Positions 1 to 6,235 of a DNA stretch of 8,459 bases are shown here, piece after piece. Origin of the DNA: Nitrospira sp. (GTDB lineage: Bacteria > Nitrospirota > Nitrospiria > Nitrospirales > Nitrospiraceae); the NCBI GenBank assembly GCA_015904045.1, contig JABMDG010000012.1:37205-45663 (forward strand), read 5' to 3'. Position 1 is the stretch's first letter. Every line of letters starts with the position of its first letter. The notes beneath the pieces were generated by a model, which saw only the letters and a program-made list of their open reading frames with translations, did not search any database and had not been told where the DNA came from. The position numbers and the translations under genes were made by a program.

Positions 1-57
1 TAGGCCCTAGAACCGGATGACATCTCAGTTCGTAGATGCACTGATGAATCATGCCGG

Positions 58-222
58 TTAATGAGCCGTTACCCGGATGGTGTGGCGATTCGGCCCTTGG
101 ACTGTAGGCAATTCTGCATAGTTGCCGCACAACTGAGACAGAATGATCTCATCTTCTTCATTAAGCTTCTTTAATAGTCTTGCAATTTCGAGGTGATCGC
201 GCCAACCCGTTCTCATCTTCAA
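58..222 (-). CDS. Small hypothetical protein, TTG start (54 aa)
   Basis: I do not recognise a family. The reading frame is short, but its start region is convincing: AAAAGGAG (plus-strand positions 230-237) lies 7 nt before a TTG at 222, while the first ATG (216) is only two codons further in and would sit 13 nt from that site. The product is charged and probably helical in its first two thirds (residues about 6-30, containing ARLLKKLNEEDEIILSQL), followed by a Pro/Gly-containing tail ending in RVTAH. There is no signal peptide or membrane segment. It is transcribed divergently from the sigma factor gene, so the two would share the intergenic stretch 223-345. It could be a small regulator, or a chance frame with a lucky Shine-Dalgarno; the helical, amphipathic composition favours a real gene. 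Confidence 0.42.
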   Translation of the reverse strand: MKMRTGWRDHLEIARLLKKLNEEDEIILSQLCGNYAELPTVQGPNRHTIRVTAH

Positions 223-229
223 TCCAGCA

Positions 230-237
230 CTCCTTTT
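230..237 (-). promoter_or_regulatory. Shine-Dalgarno that selects the TTG start of the 54-aa ORF
   Basis: On the minus strand the bases read AAAAGGAG, a near-ideal ribosome binding site, 7 nt before the TTG at 222. It is the main reason for accepting this small frame and for preferring TTG over the ATG two codons downstream. Confidence 0.45.
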
Positions 238-336
238 GCTTGATAGAGCGATAGACAAAGGTAACAACCAGAATGAATCCTCTTGCTTCCATCACGCTCT
301 AACAGAAGTAGACGGATAGGCAACCACGAGATGAAA

Positions 337-342
337 GGTGAT
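337..342 (+). promoter_or_regulatory. Shine-Dalgarno deciding the sigma factor start
   Basis: GGTGAT matches the distal part of the canonical AAGGAGGTGAT sequence and lies 3 nt before the ATG at 346 (AAAGGTG begins at 334). The upstream alternatives, TTG at 283 and ATG at 331, have no comparable purine-rich site in front of them. This favours 346 as the start codon. Confidence 0.45.
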
Positions 343-345
343 GCC

Positions 346-1605
346 ATGCATGATGAAGGACTTCGGACGACGGATGAAGTTGACAACAAGGAGACTGTCG
401 ACACCGACGTGGACGCCGATGACCAGCAGGCAAGCGGCTTGCTTGGGGTGATCGGCCGTAGCGACACGCAGAGAGCCGCTCAAGAAGAACAATCTACATC
501 AGCCATGCGTACGAGTCATGGTGCAAGTCCGTTCTTATTGGAGTCCCTGTACTTCCGCTCGTTCGGTCAGAGGGAGCTGCTCACACGCGAAGAAGAAGTG
601 GCTGTTGCAAAACTGGTCGATCAGGGCACACGTCGAATCCGAGTTGCCTTGCGCCATGTTCTAAACATACTTGCCCGCTCGAAACACACGCCGGCCTTGT
701 CAGATTCCGTCAAAAAACTTCAACTCATCAAGCAACTGAGCGGACTCTCAGCCAAGGCGCTGGATGATACGGAGCAGACGCTCCTTGCCATACTGAAACC
801 GCCGGTTCGCACGATGAAACCTGCCGCCACGACAGGAAAACGGCTGAAGGACCTGCTCGATGAAATTCGGTCTGCGCGAGTCGTCCTCGAACGAGGCAAA
901 GACGAACTCGTGCGGCGAAACCTGCGGTTGGTGGTTGATGTTGCCAAACACTACACCGGCCGAGGGCTCGCCTTGCTTGACCTCGTCCAAGAAGGCAACA
1001 TCGGCCTGATGAAAGCCGCCGAACGCTACCAGTACCGAAAAGGATTCAAGTTCAGCACCTATGCCACGTGGTGGATTAGACAAGGCATTACGCGGGCTAT
1101 TGCGGATCAATCGCGAACCATCCGCATTCCAGTCCACCAGACCGAAGCCTCCCATCGCATTGTTCGGGTGACACGCCGTCTTGGACAGCAGTTCGGACGT
1201 CCTGCTCGCATAGAAGAGATCGCACACGTGCTTCGCATGAGACCCGATCGGCTCCATGAAACCGTGCAGGCATTCCAGGAGCCGATGGCGCTGGAAACGC
1301 CGATTGGCGATGGGGAGACCCAGTTCGGGGACATGATTCCGGATCAACTCGCAGTTCCCCCGGATGCCCACGTGCACCGAACCGAGATGACCACCCAGCT
1401 GGATCGAATCCTCGGGGTTCTCACACCGAGGGAACAAACAGTAATCCGCCTCCGCTTCGGGATTGGTTACGAGGAGGCCCGCACCTTGGAACAGGTCGGC
1501 CAGAACTTGTCGGTCACGCGCGAGCGCATCCGCCAAATCGAGGCCAAGGCGCTCAAAAAGCTCAAGACACCTGAAATCCGGGAACTCTTCGCTGCCATCA
1601 AGTAA
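346..1605 (+). CDS. RNA polymerase sigma-70 family factor (RpoD/RpoS-like, group 2)
   Basis: This subunit directs core RNA polymerase to promoters. With the start at 346 it has 419 residues. Region 1.2 is at about 62-95 (SPFLLESLYFRSFGQRELLT onward). Region 2 is at about 187-266, with the core-binding stretch LLDLVQEGNIGLMKAAERY and the -10-recognition stretch YATWWIRQGITRAIADQSRT followed by IRIPVH. Region 3 is at about 267-334, including METPIGDGE-like residues (here ALETPIGDGE). Region 4 is at about 349-409, ending in the -35 helix-turn-helix VTRERIRQIEAKALKKLK. The N-terminus is short and acidic (Asp/Glu-rich, residues 1-30) and does not resemble a full region 1.1. The segment between regions 1.2 and 2.1 is only about 90 residues. 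These traits point to an alternative, primary-like (group 2) factor rather than the housekeeping RpoD. The frame stays open to a TTG at 283, so the N-terminus is uncertain by up to 21 residues. Family assignment is firm; the physiological role cannot be read from sequence. Confidence 0.95.
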   Translation: MHDEGLRTTDEVDNKETVDTDVDADDQQASGLLGVIGRSDTQRAAQEEQSTSAMRTSHGASPFLLESLYFRSFGQRELLTREEEVAVAKLVDQGTRRIRVALRHVLNILARSKHTPALSDSVKKLQLIKQLSGLSAKALDDTEQTLLAILKPPVRTMKPAATTGKRLKDLLDEIRSARVVLERGKDELVRRNLRLVVDVAKHYTGRGLALLDLVQEGNIGLMKAAERYQYRKGFKFSTYATWWIRQGITRAIADQSRTIRIPVHQTEASHRIVRVTRRLGQQFGRPARIEEIAHVLRMRPDRLHETVQAFQEPMALETPIGDGETQFGDMIPDQLAVPPDAHVHRTEMTTQLDRILGVLTPREQTVIRLRFGIGYEEARTLEQVGQNLSVTRERIRQIEAKALKKLKTPEIRELFAAIK

Positions 1606-1627
1606 GCACTCGGGTTATTCGCAAATT

Positions 1628-1655
1628 CGCAGGCCGGGAGAACGCCCGGCCTGCG
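1628..1655 (+). terminator. GC-rich hairpin after the sigma factor gene
   Basis: A perfect 11-bp inverted repeat, CGCAGGCCGGG / CCCGGCCTGCG, encloses a 6-nt loop (AGAACG) 22 nt after the sigma stop codon. It is followed by GAGATCCCGCTTTCCCCCC-type sequence, so the U-tract of a classical intrinsic terminator is weak. It most likely marks the end of the sigma transcript and separates it from lipB. Confidence 0.65.
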
Positions 1656-1776
1656 AGATCCCGCTTTCCCCCCGATAACAAGTTATGCGACAATGTTTCC
1701 TCTATGGATGTGCGCGACATCGCCACAAGAGGCTCTCTCCTTACCACACATCGCTTATTCCGATGCCTAGAACTCT

Positions 1777-2598
1777 ATGCAGACCGCCCTTTACTCCAAA
1801 GATAAATCAGTAACTGAGTCCTATGCCTTGGAGCGTCCGGTCCGCGCAACGGATCCTGCGTTTCCACCTGCCACCGCCGGATCACTCCTTGTCTTCCCCA
1901 CACCTGTCCCCTATTCCGTCGCATGGGACCTACAGTCACGCCTCCACCATGAGCGCCTCTCGGAAGTGAGACCGGATACAGTCGTCATCCTTGAACACCA
2001 ACCTGTCTATACACTGGGGCGCAGCACCCAAACATCCGATTGGGGCGGCGATGAAGCCCTCTTACGCGTCAATGGAACTGCACTATATCGGGTCAACCGC
2101 GGAGGATCAGCCACCTACCATGGCCCCGGACAAATCGTCGTGTACCCGATCCTCAAGTTGGCTCAGCATACTGCAGGCCCAAGACGACTCGTCCAGCTGC
2201 TTGAAGACGTGATCATTCGTCTGCTCAAACACTGGGATGTCGACGGCCATCGAATCGAGAAGAAACCGGGGATCTGGGTGCTGACGCCTCAACCGGCAAA
2301 GATCGCGTCTATCGGAATCCGCATCGAACGAGGCATTACCCTGCACGGATTTGCGCTCAACGTCGATATGGACCTGACGCCGTTTCAACGAATTCGTCCA
2401 TGCGGATTCGCCGATTGCCACGTCAGCTCCATGAATGTGCTATGCGGAAAGACCATCCCTCTCGATGAGGTCAAATCTGATCTTGCCCGGATATTCGGTG
2501 AGGTGTTTTCGATTGAGTGGGCCAGCGTAGCAACGCATCCCGGCACACGCGTTACTGCAGCCGATGAGTTCGTGCCGATCAACCGATTCAACCTCTAA
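1777..2598 (+). CDS. lipB: Lipoyl(octanoyl) transferase LipB
   Basis: The enzyme moves an octanoyl group from octanoyl-acyl carrier protein to the lipoyl-domain lysine of 2-oxoacid dehydrogenases and glycine cleavage H protein, the first step of endogenous lipoate synthesis; it is cytoplasmic. The family signature is complete. RGGSATYHGPGQ is at 108-119. A conserved lysine, K175, sits in KIASIGIRIERGITLHGFALN (175 on). The catalytic cysteine, C209, is in the PCG motif. At 273 residues it is longer than the usual 210-240: about 35 extra residues precede the normal LipB beginning (LLVFPTPVPYSVAW, from 37). The ATG at 1777 has no clear Shine-Dalgarno, yet no better internal start exists before the conserved core, so the extension is probably real or the true start is an unusual codon. 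The dehydrogenase gene begins 14 nt after the stop, suggesting co-transcription. Confidence 0.95.
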   Translation: MQTALYSKDKSVTESYALERPVRATDPAFPPATAGSLLVFPTPVPYSVAWDLQSRLHHERLSEVRPDTVVILEHQPVYTLGRSTQTSDWGGDEALLRVNGTALYRVNRGGSATYHGPGQIVVYPILKLAQHTAGPRRLVQLLEDVIIRLLKHWDVDGHRIEKKPGIWVLTPQPAKIASIGIRIERGITLHGFALNVDMDLTPFQRIRPCGFADCHVSSMNVLCGKTIPLDEVKSDLARIFGEVFSIEWASVATHPGTRVTAADEFVPINRFNL

Positions 2599-2612
2599 CG
2601 GATCGAGAGCTT

Positions 2613-3869
2613 ATGCAGGAGCTTGACACCCACACCTTTCGTTTGGCAGTTGCGCAATTCGATCGAGCGGCTGAGGCGATGCAGTTGGACCCAAACCTGC
2701 GTGAACGGTTGAAGCTGCCCCAACGTTCGCTCATCGTCAGCCTGCCGGTGCGCATGGATGATGGACGGGTGGAAGTCTTTACCGGCTATCGGGTGCAACA
2801 CGACTCCTCGCGCGGCCCCTGCAAAGGAGGCATTCGGTATCATCAGGACGTGAGCCTCGGAGAGGTCTCGGCCCTTGCAATGTGGATGACGTGGAAATGC
2901 GCCTTGGCGGGCTTGCCCTATGGCGGAGCAAAAGGCGGCATTCAGGTTTCTCCGAAGAAGTTATCCCACGCTGAATTACAGCGACTCACTCGGCGCTATG
3001 CCGCTGAAATTTTCCCGCTCATCGGCCCCGACAAAGACGTGCCCGCCCCCGACGTGGGAACCGACGCGCAAGTCATGTCATGGATCATGGATACCTACAG
3101 TCAACAGGTCGGTTATGCCGTCCCAGGCGTGGTGACAGGCAAACCGCTCTCGCTCGGCGGCAGCCTCGGTCGCGAAGAAGCCACCGGACGAGGGGTCGTC
3201 TATGTCACACTGGAAGCGCTCCGCCACCTCAAGCTATCGATCGAGAATTCGACGGTAGCCATCCAAGGCTTCGGGAATGTCGGTTCCCACACCGCGCTCA
3301 TCATGCAGCAAGAAGGCGCGCGAGTCGTCGCCATCAGCGATGTGACCGGGGGCATCTACAATGCCAAGGGGCTGGACATGCCTGAACTGATCAGGCGTTA
3401 CCGGAACTTAGGACAATCGCTCGCTGACACGAAGATGGGGGAGTTCATTACGAACGAAGAATTACTGCAGCTGGACTGTACGGTACTTGTTCCCGCAGCC
3501 CTCTCAGAGCAAATTACTGAAACAAATGCCGCCCGTCTTCGCTGTCGCATTCTATCGGAAGGGGCAAACGGCCCGACGACCCTGGAAGCCGACCGCATAC
3601 TCGAAGAGAAAGGCATTTTTATTATTCCTGATATTCTGGCAAATTCAGGCGGGGTAATCGTGTCGTATTTCGAATGGGTGCAAGATCTTCAACGATTCTT
3701 TTGGAGCGCGAGCGATATTCAGCAGCGGTTGCACAATATCATCACGTCGGCCTTTCATCGTACCCTTCAGTTCTCAAACGAACGACACACATCGATGCGC
3801 ATGGCAGCGCTCATGAGCGGAATCGACCACGTCGCCCAAGCGCATCTCCAACGCGGACTCTATCCGTAA
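2613..3869 (+). CDS. gdhA: Glutamate dehydrogenase (Glu/Leu/Phe/Val dehydrogenase family)
   Basis: It catalyses reversible oxidative deamination of glutamate to 2-oxoglutarate and ammonium with NAD(P). The 418-residue length is normal for the small hexameric class. Substrate-site lysines appear where expected: K71 in GPCKGGIRYH, K95 in MTWKCALAG and the catalytic lysine K107 in LPYGGAKGG. The catalytic aspartate is D147 in PAPDVGT, and S351 in SGGVIVSYFEW matches the serine that contacts the glutamate side chain. This favours glutamate over branched-chain amino acids as substrate. The Rossmann nucleotide loop GFGNVG is at 220-224 (starting G219), with D243 (AISDVTGG) at the end of the second strand, which would favour NAD over NADP, though this is only a guide. 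The start ATG lies 14 nt after lipB, with only a weak GAG-containing ribosome site. It probably forms a two-gene unit with lipB. Confidence 0.93.
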   Translation: MQELDTHTFRLAVAQFDRAAEAMQLDPNLRERLKLPQRSLIVSLPVRMDDGRVEVFTGYRVQHDSSRGPCKGGIRYHQDVSLGEVSALAMWMTWKCALAGLPYGGAKGGIQVSPKKLSHAELQRLTRRYAAEIFPLIGPDKDVPAPDVGTDAQVMSWIMDTYSQQVGYAVPGVVTGKPLSLGGSLGREEATGRGVVYVTLEALRHLKLSIENSTVAIQGFGNVGSHTALIMQQEGARVVAISDVTGGIYNAKGLDMPELIRRYRNLGQSLADTKMGEFITNEELLQLDCTVLVPAALSEQITETNAARLRCRILSEGANGPTTLEADRILEEKGIFIIPDILANSGGVIVSYFEWVQDLQRFFWSASDIQQRLHNIITSAFHRTLQFSNERHTSMRMAALMSGIDHVAQAHLQRGLYP

Positions 3870-3924
3870 CGGAGCGGTAGACAGTGGCACGAGCCGAAGT
3901 ATCAACAGCGTGGAAACACCATTG

Positions 3925-3960
3925 TGGTGTGGGCTGGCCCCAATTCTCAAGCCCACACCA
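3925..3960 (+). terminator. Perfect 11-bp hairpin between gdhA and the small ORF
   Basis: TGGTGTGGGCT and AGCCCACACCA are exact inverted copies separated by a 14-nt loop (GGCCCCAATTCTCA). The stem begins 55 nt after the gdhA stop codon and ends 10 nt before the ATG at 3971. No U-tract follows. It could terminate or attenuate the gdhA transcript or mask the ribosome site of the downstream small ORF, since AAGG overlaps the end of the 3' arm. If the longer GTG-started frame (3884) is real, the hairpin lies inside coding sequence, which I consider less likely. Confidence 0.5.
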
Positions 3961-3970
3961 AGGCCAGTTG

Positions 3971-4177
3971 ATGACCCTCGATACTGTCATCAGCGGGTGT
4001 GTGGTGTTCTTTCTGGACAGTCCAGAAGGACTCGACCACCAACGGATGGCCCTTGTGCGAGACTGTTTGGACGAGCTGACCGAGCTGACCGCAGAACTGG
4101 ATGCGGACTCCCAAACATACTTTCTCCGCCTGCGACAGCTCGGAGAAATGCTGCTGACCACGACACCACAGCCATAA
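3971..4177 (+). CDS. Small hypothetical protein (68 aa)
   Basis: I do not recognise a family. The product starts with a short hydrophobic stretch (ISGCVVFFLDSP) followed by a charged, probably helical part (residues about 22-60) containing the repeated ELTELTAEL run. That run derives from a direct 9-bp duplication, GAGCTGACC, at 4073-4081 and 4082-4090. I chose the ATG at 3971, with AAGG about 8 nt upstream, because an inverted repeat occupies 3925-3960. A GTG at 3884 with GGAG 9 nt before it would give a 97-residue form with an unremarkable N-terminal extension. The stop is 28 nt before the exported protein gene, so the two may be co-transcribed. Overlapping frames at 3910-4194 (plus) and several minus-strand frames look like shadows. 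Confidence 0.55.
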   Translation: MTLDTVISGCVVFFLDSPEGLDHQRMALVRDCLDELTELTAELDADSQTYFLRLRQLGEMLLTTTPQP

Positions 4178-4205
4178 TCGCAGTTCAGGAGTAAAGGAGA
4201 AGAGA

Positions 4206-4739
4206 ATGGGGAAGTATCGTGCGGCACTCATATTGGTCTTGGCTATTGTAGCTCCCCTCGCCAGCCTTATCCCTTCGGCTCACGCCGAACCATATGAGCT
4301 GAGTAAGCACGACGTGACAGAGTCCGCATCAATTTCGAGCCCCACCGTCTCGCTCTTCGGCATCAAACTTGGCGACTCAGAGACCGTTGCCATCGAGACT
4401 CTGGTCAACGGATCAATACCGGGTGTCAAGGCCGAGCAGGAAGCGGCCTTCATCTTCCTGCTCGATCAACGAAAGCCCACCGGGCCTATGGCCGGTGTAC
4501 GCATTCAGGACGGGAAAGTCGATTTGATTTTTATCAACAACCGATTCGCGCACAAGACAAGAGGCATCTTCCGCAACGTGCTGAACAGCGAAAGCCCTGA
4601 AGACATCCGTAAATTGCTTGGCAAGGAAGACTACGGCGATGAAAACGTGCTGGGCGCCGTCATGGCCTATGATAAGCAGGGATTTCAGGTGAACTATCTG
4701 GGGAAGGACATCAACATCGAATTCGCGCAGCCGCGTTAG
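4206..4739 (+). CDS. Exported hypothetical protein (177 aa)
   Basis: Residues 1-27 form a signal peptide: MGKYR, a hydrophobic core (AALILVLAIVAPLASLI), and a signal peptidase I site PSAHA before E28. The mature part, about 150 residues, has no cysteine and no further membrane segment, so it should be periplasmic or secreted. It contains LFGIKLGDSETVAIETLV at about 50-67, a segment VRIQDGKVDLIFINN at about 98-112, and SPEDIRKLLGKEDYGDENV with GFQVNYLGKDINIEF near the C-terminus. This alternation of a short helix ending in LG or similar with beta hairpins reminds me of BLIP/SmpA-like small periplasmic folds, possibly two diverged halves; that is inference only. The ribosome site is strong (AAAGGAG before the ATG). 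The gene converges on the carboxypeptidase gene with 22 nt between stops and no visible terminator there. Confidence 0.85.
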   Translation: MGKYRAALILVLAIVAPLASLIPSAHAEPYELSKHDVTESASISSPTVSLFGIKLGDSETVAIETLVNGSIPGVKAEQEAAFIFLLDQRKPTGPMAGVRIQDGKVDLIFINNRFAHKTRGIFRNVLNSESPEDIRKLLGKEDYGDENVLGAVMAYDKQGFQVNYLGKDINIEFAQPR

Positions 4740-4761
4740 CCGGCAAGATTCCTGACGATAT

Positions 4762-5700
4762 CTACTGCACTGTTTCGGTTACGCGCAGGCCGTAGTCGAT
4801 GAGGCTCTTGGCGGTGTTCCAGCGCCGCTTGGAGTTGAGAATGACGAGCAGGAGATCGCTCCCGTTGTGAGAGACCTTGGCGATCAAACATCGTCCGGCT
4901 TTTGACGTAAATCCTGTCTTTACCCCCTCGACGCCGGGGATGCGCCCCAACAGACGATTGGTGTTGTGCAGCAGATAGGGCCGATGGCCGCTCACGGGCG
5001 TGATCATCTCCCGTTCTTCACGGACGAGTTCACGGAACACCGGATTCTGCATCGCAGCTTCGCTAAGCCGAGCCAGATCCTCCGCTGTTGAATAGTGCTC
5101 CGCTCCATCGAATCCACATCCATTGCTGAAATGGGTGTCATTCAGCCCAAGCTCGAACGCCTTGGCATTCATCAGCGCGACAAACTGTTGCTCATCGCCC
5201 CCGACATGTTCGACGGCCGCCAGACAGGCATCATTTGCAGAAACAATCAGCATCGCCTTCAGCAAGTCTCCCAGACGAAACACCTCGCCGGTCTTCAAGC
5301 GTAGATGCGTCTTTGGCGCGCGCGCGGCATTCTTGCTGATTGTGGCCTGTTCATCCAACTGCCCTCGTTCGAGAATGACGAGCGCCGACATGATTTTCGT
5401 CAAACTCGCCGGAGACATCCGTTTCTCAGACTCATACTCGTAGAGGACGCGTCCCGAACGAAGCTCTTTCAGCAGCACACTATGGGCTGGGACGGTTCTC
5501 CAGGGCAGCGCCCTGTACGACACACCAGCATCCTGAACAGTCTCTCCACTATGCCGGTTGTGATGTATGGCTTTGGCAGACACGGTGGACGGAGACCCAG
5601 CCAGCAAGCATGCACACAGCATTATCCCGACCCCGGATGAGCCAAAGAACTGACACACAGATCGTGGCATTCTGTGATACTGGCGTGGATTATCCTGCAT
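4762..5700 (-). CDS. D-alanyl-D-alanine carboxypeptidase (PBP5/PBP6-like, S11 family)
   Basis: It trims the terminal D-alanine from peptidoglycan stem peptides in the periplasm. All three penicillin-binding motifs are present: SLTK (S99 nucleophile, K102), SAN (154-156) and KTG (261-263, followed by F and T). The preceding strand (VLYEYESEKRMSPASLTKIM) and the HYSTAEDLARL segment are typical. An N-terminal hydrophobic segment (about 22-36, ending TVSAKA) suggests export; a start at M11 is also possible. At 312 residues it ends soon after the catalytic domain, so it lacks the C-terminal beta domain and amphipathic membrane anchor of E. coli PBP5. One oddity is SNGCGFDGA at about 192-200, where relatives usually have an NPHGL-like sequence. 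It is the last gene of the minus-strand series, 18 nt after the zinc-ribbon gene. Confidence 0.93.
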   Translation of the reverse strand: MQDNPRQYHRMPRSVCQFFGSSGVGIMLCACLLAGSPSTVSAKAIHHNRHSGETVQDAGVSYRALPWRTVPAHSVLLKELRSGRVLYEYESEKRMSPASLTKIMSALVILERGQLDEQATISKNAARAPKTHLRLKTGEVFRLGDLLKAMLIVSANDACLAAVEHVGGDEQQFVALMNAKAFELGLNDTHFSNGCGFDGAEHYSTAEDLARLSEAAMQNPVFRELVREEREMITPVSGHRPYLLHNTNRLLGRIPGVEGVKTGFTSKAGRCLIAKVSHNGSDLLLVILNSKRRWNTAKSLIDYGLRVTETVQ

Positions 5701-5718
5701 AACGATGAACGCTGCCCT

Positions 5719-5907
5719 TTACAGTGAGAACGTCTCCCGCACCTTATCACCTTTCAGTCCACTATCAATCACTTTATGAAAAAACCGGAGGAGGTCGGCC
5801 AGATCAATCCAGAACCCGCAGTTGAGGCAACGGGCATAGATTCTCCTGTTGATGAGGGTATAGTGCCGTTCGACCATCATGAACCCTTTGCACTTGAGAC
5901 ACTGCAT
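5719..5907 (-). CDS. Small zinc-ribbon-like protein (62 aa)
   Basis: Two CxxC pairs, C3/C6 (CLKC) and C27/C30 (CLNC followed by G), are separated by 20 residues in a beta-hairpin-like stretch (MVERHYTLINRRIYARC). This is the layout of a rubredoxin/zinc-ribbon knuckle that binds one metal ion. The remaining part (ADLLRFFHKVIDSG) is probably a helix. I chose the ATG at 5907 because AGGGC lies just upstream and the start falls 20 nt after the stop of the membrane-protein gene. An ATG at 5961 would add 18 residues but overlap that gene. The function is unknown; candidates are a nucleic-acid or protein adaptor. Confidence 0.72.
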   Translation of the reverse strand: MQCLKCKGFMMVERHYTLINRRIYARCLNCGFWIDLADLLRFFHKVIDSGLKGDKVRETFSL

Positions 5908-5927
5908 ACATGCCCTATTCTCTCCGC

Positions 5928-6134
5928 TTATCGAAGGCGGTTCATGACCAGCGCCACGCATCCGGCAAGCAATCCGCCGCCGATGAGCGTGGTGCCGAAG
6001 TAGACGAAAACATTGGTATCACCGGCCGGCTGAGTCCCCTCCCACAGATCGCGTACACCGCCCTGAACCATGAGTACAGACAGGGTCATCAGCGCCCCCA
6101 TAAGGAACCACCAGGCAAAGGATCGAAGCGCCAT
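5928..6134 (-). CDS. Small two-helix inner-membrane protein (68 aa)
   Basis: Two hydrophobic segments, about residues 6-24 (FAWWFLMGALMTLSVLMV) and 44-65 (VYFGTTLIGGGLLAGCVALV), flank a short hydrophilic loop (RDLWEGTQPAGDTN). This predicts an integral membrane hairpin with a short basic C-terminus (NRLR). I do not recognise a family. The ATG at 6134 is preferred; a GTG at 6146 in the same frame adds four residues, and neither has a strong ribosome site. It leads the cluster that continues into the zinc-ribbon and carboxypeptidase genes. Confidence 0.68.
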   Translation of the reverse strand: MALRSFAWWFLMGALMTLSVLMVQGGVRDLWEGTQPAGDTNVFVYFGTTLIGGGLLAGCVALVMNRLR

Positions 6135-6162
6135 CGTTAGTCTCACATCTCACGCGACAATT

Positions 6163-6180
6163 CACGCGGCAGCCCGCGTG
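6163..6180 (-). terminator. Short GC-rich hairpin in the intergenic gap
   Basis: CACGCGG and CCGCGTG form a 7-bp stem with a 4-nt loop. It lies 56 nt past the stop of the PCP-like gene and 28 nt before the membrane-protein start. On the minus strand it is followed by AATTGT, not a true U-run. A second, weaker 5-bp repeat (CGCAT/ATGCG) is at 6217-6233. It may end the sppA-ihf-PCP transcript. Confidence 0.3.
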
Positions 6181-6235
6181 TGGCCACTCTAGCGAAGGGC
6201 CCGAGCGGAGAAGAAGCGCATCACAATAATGCGGG

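Noticed and set aside
11..59. AACCGG / CCGGTT inverted repeat near the left edge, possible tRNA or attachment site
   Set aside because: The arms are only 6 bp with a loop of about 37 nt, and there is no T-loop GGTTCGAATCC-like sequence or cloverleaf.
748..1536. 262-aa minus-strand open frame
   Set aside because: It lies entirely antisense to the well-conserved sigma factor and has no recognisable motif; it is a shadow frame.
4073..4090. Tandem GAGCTGACC repeat
   Set aside because: There are only two copies inside a coding frame; it is a simple small duplication, not a repeat array.
3910..4194. 94-aa plus-strand frame overlapping the small ORF
   Set aside because: Its Arg/Pro/Thr-rich composition looks like an out-of-frame translation, and the frame ending at 4177 has better hydrophobic/charged patterning.
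4740..4761. Possible bidirectional terminator between convergent genes
   Set aside because: The 22 nt contain no inverted repeat.
5959..5961. Longer start for the zinc-ribbon protein
   Set aside because: It would overlap the end of the membrane-protein gene by 34 nt and add a non-conserved-looking leader; the ATG at 5907 has a better ribosome site.
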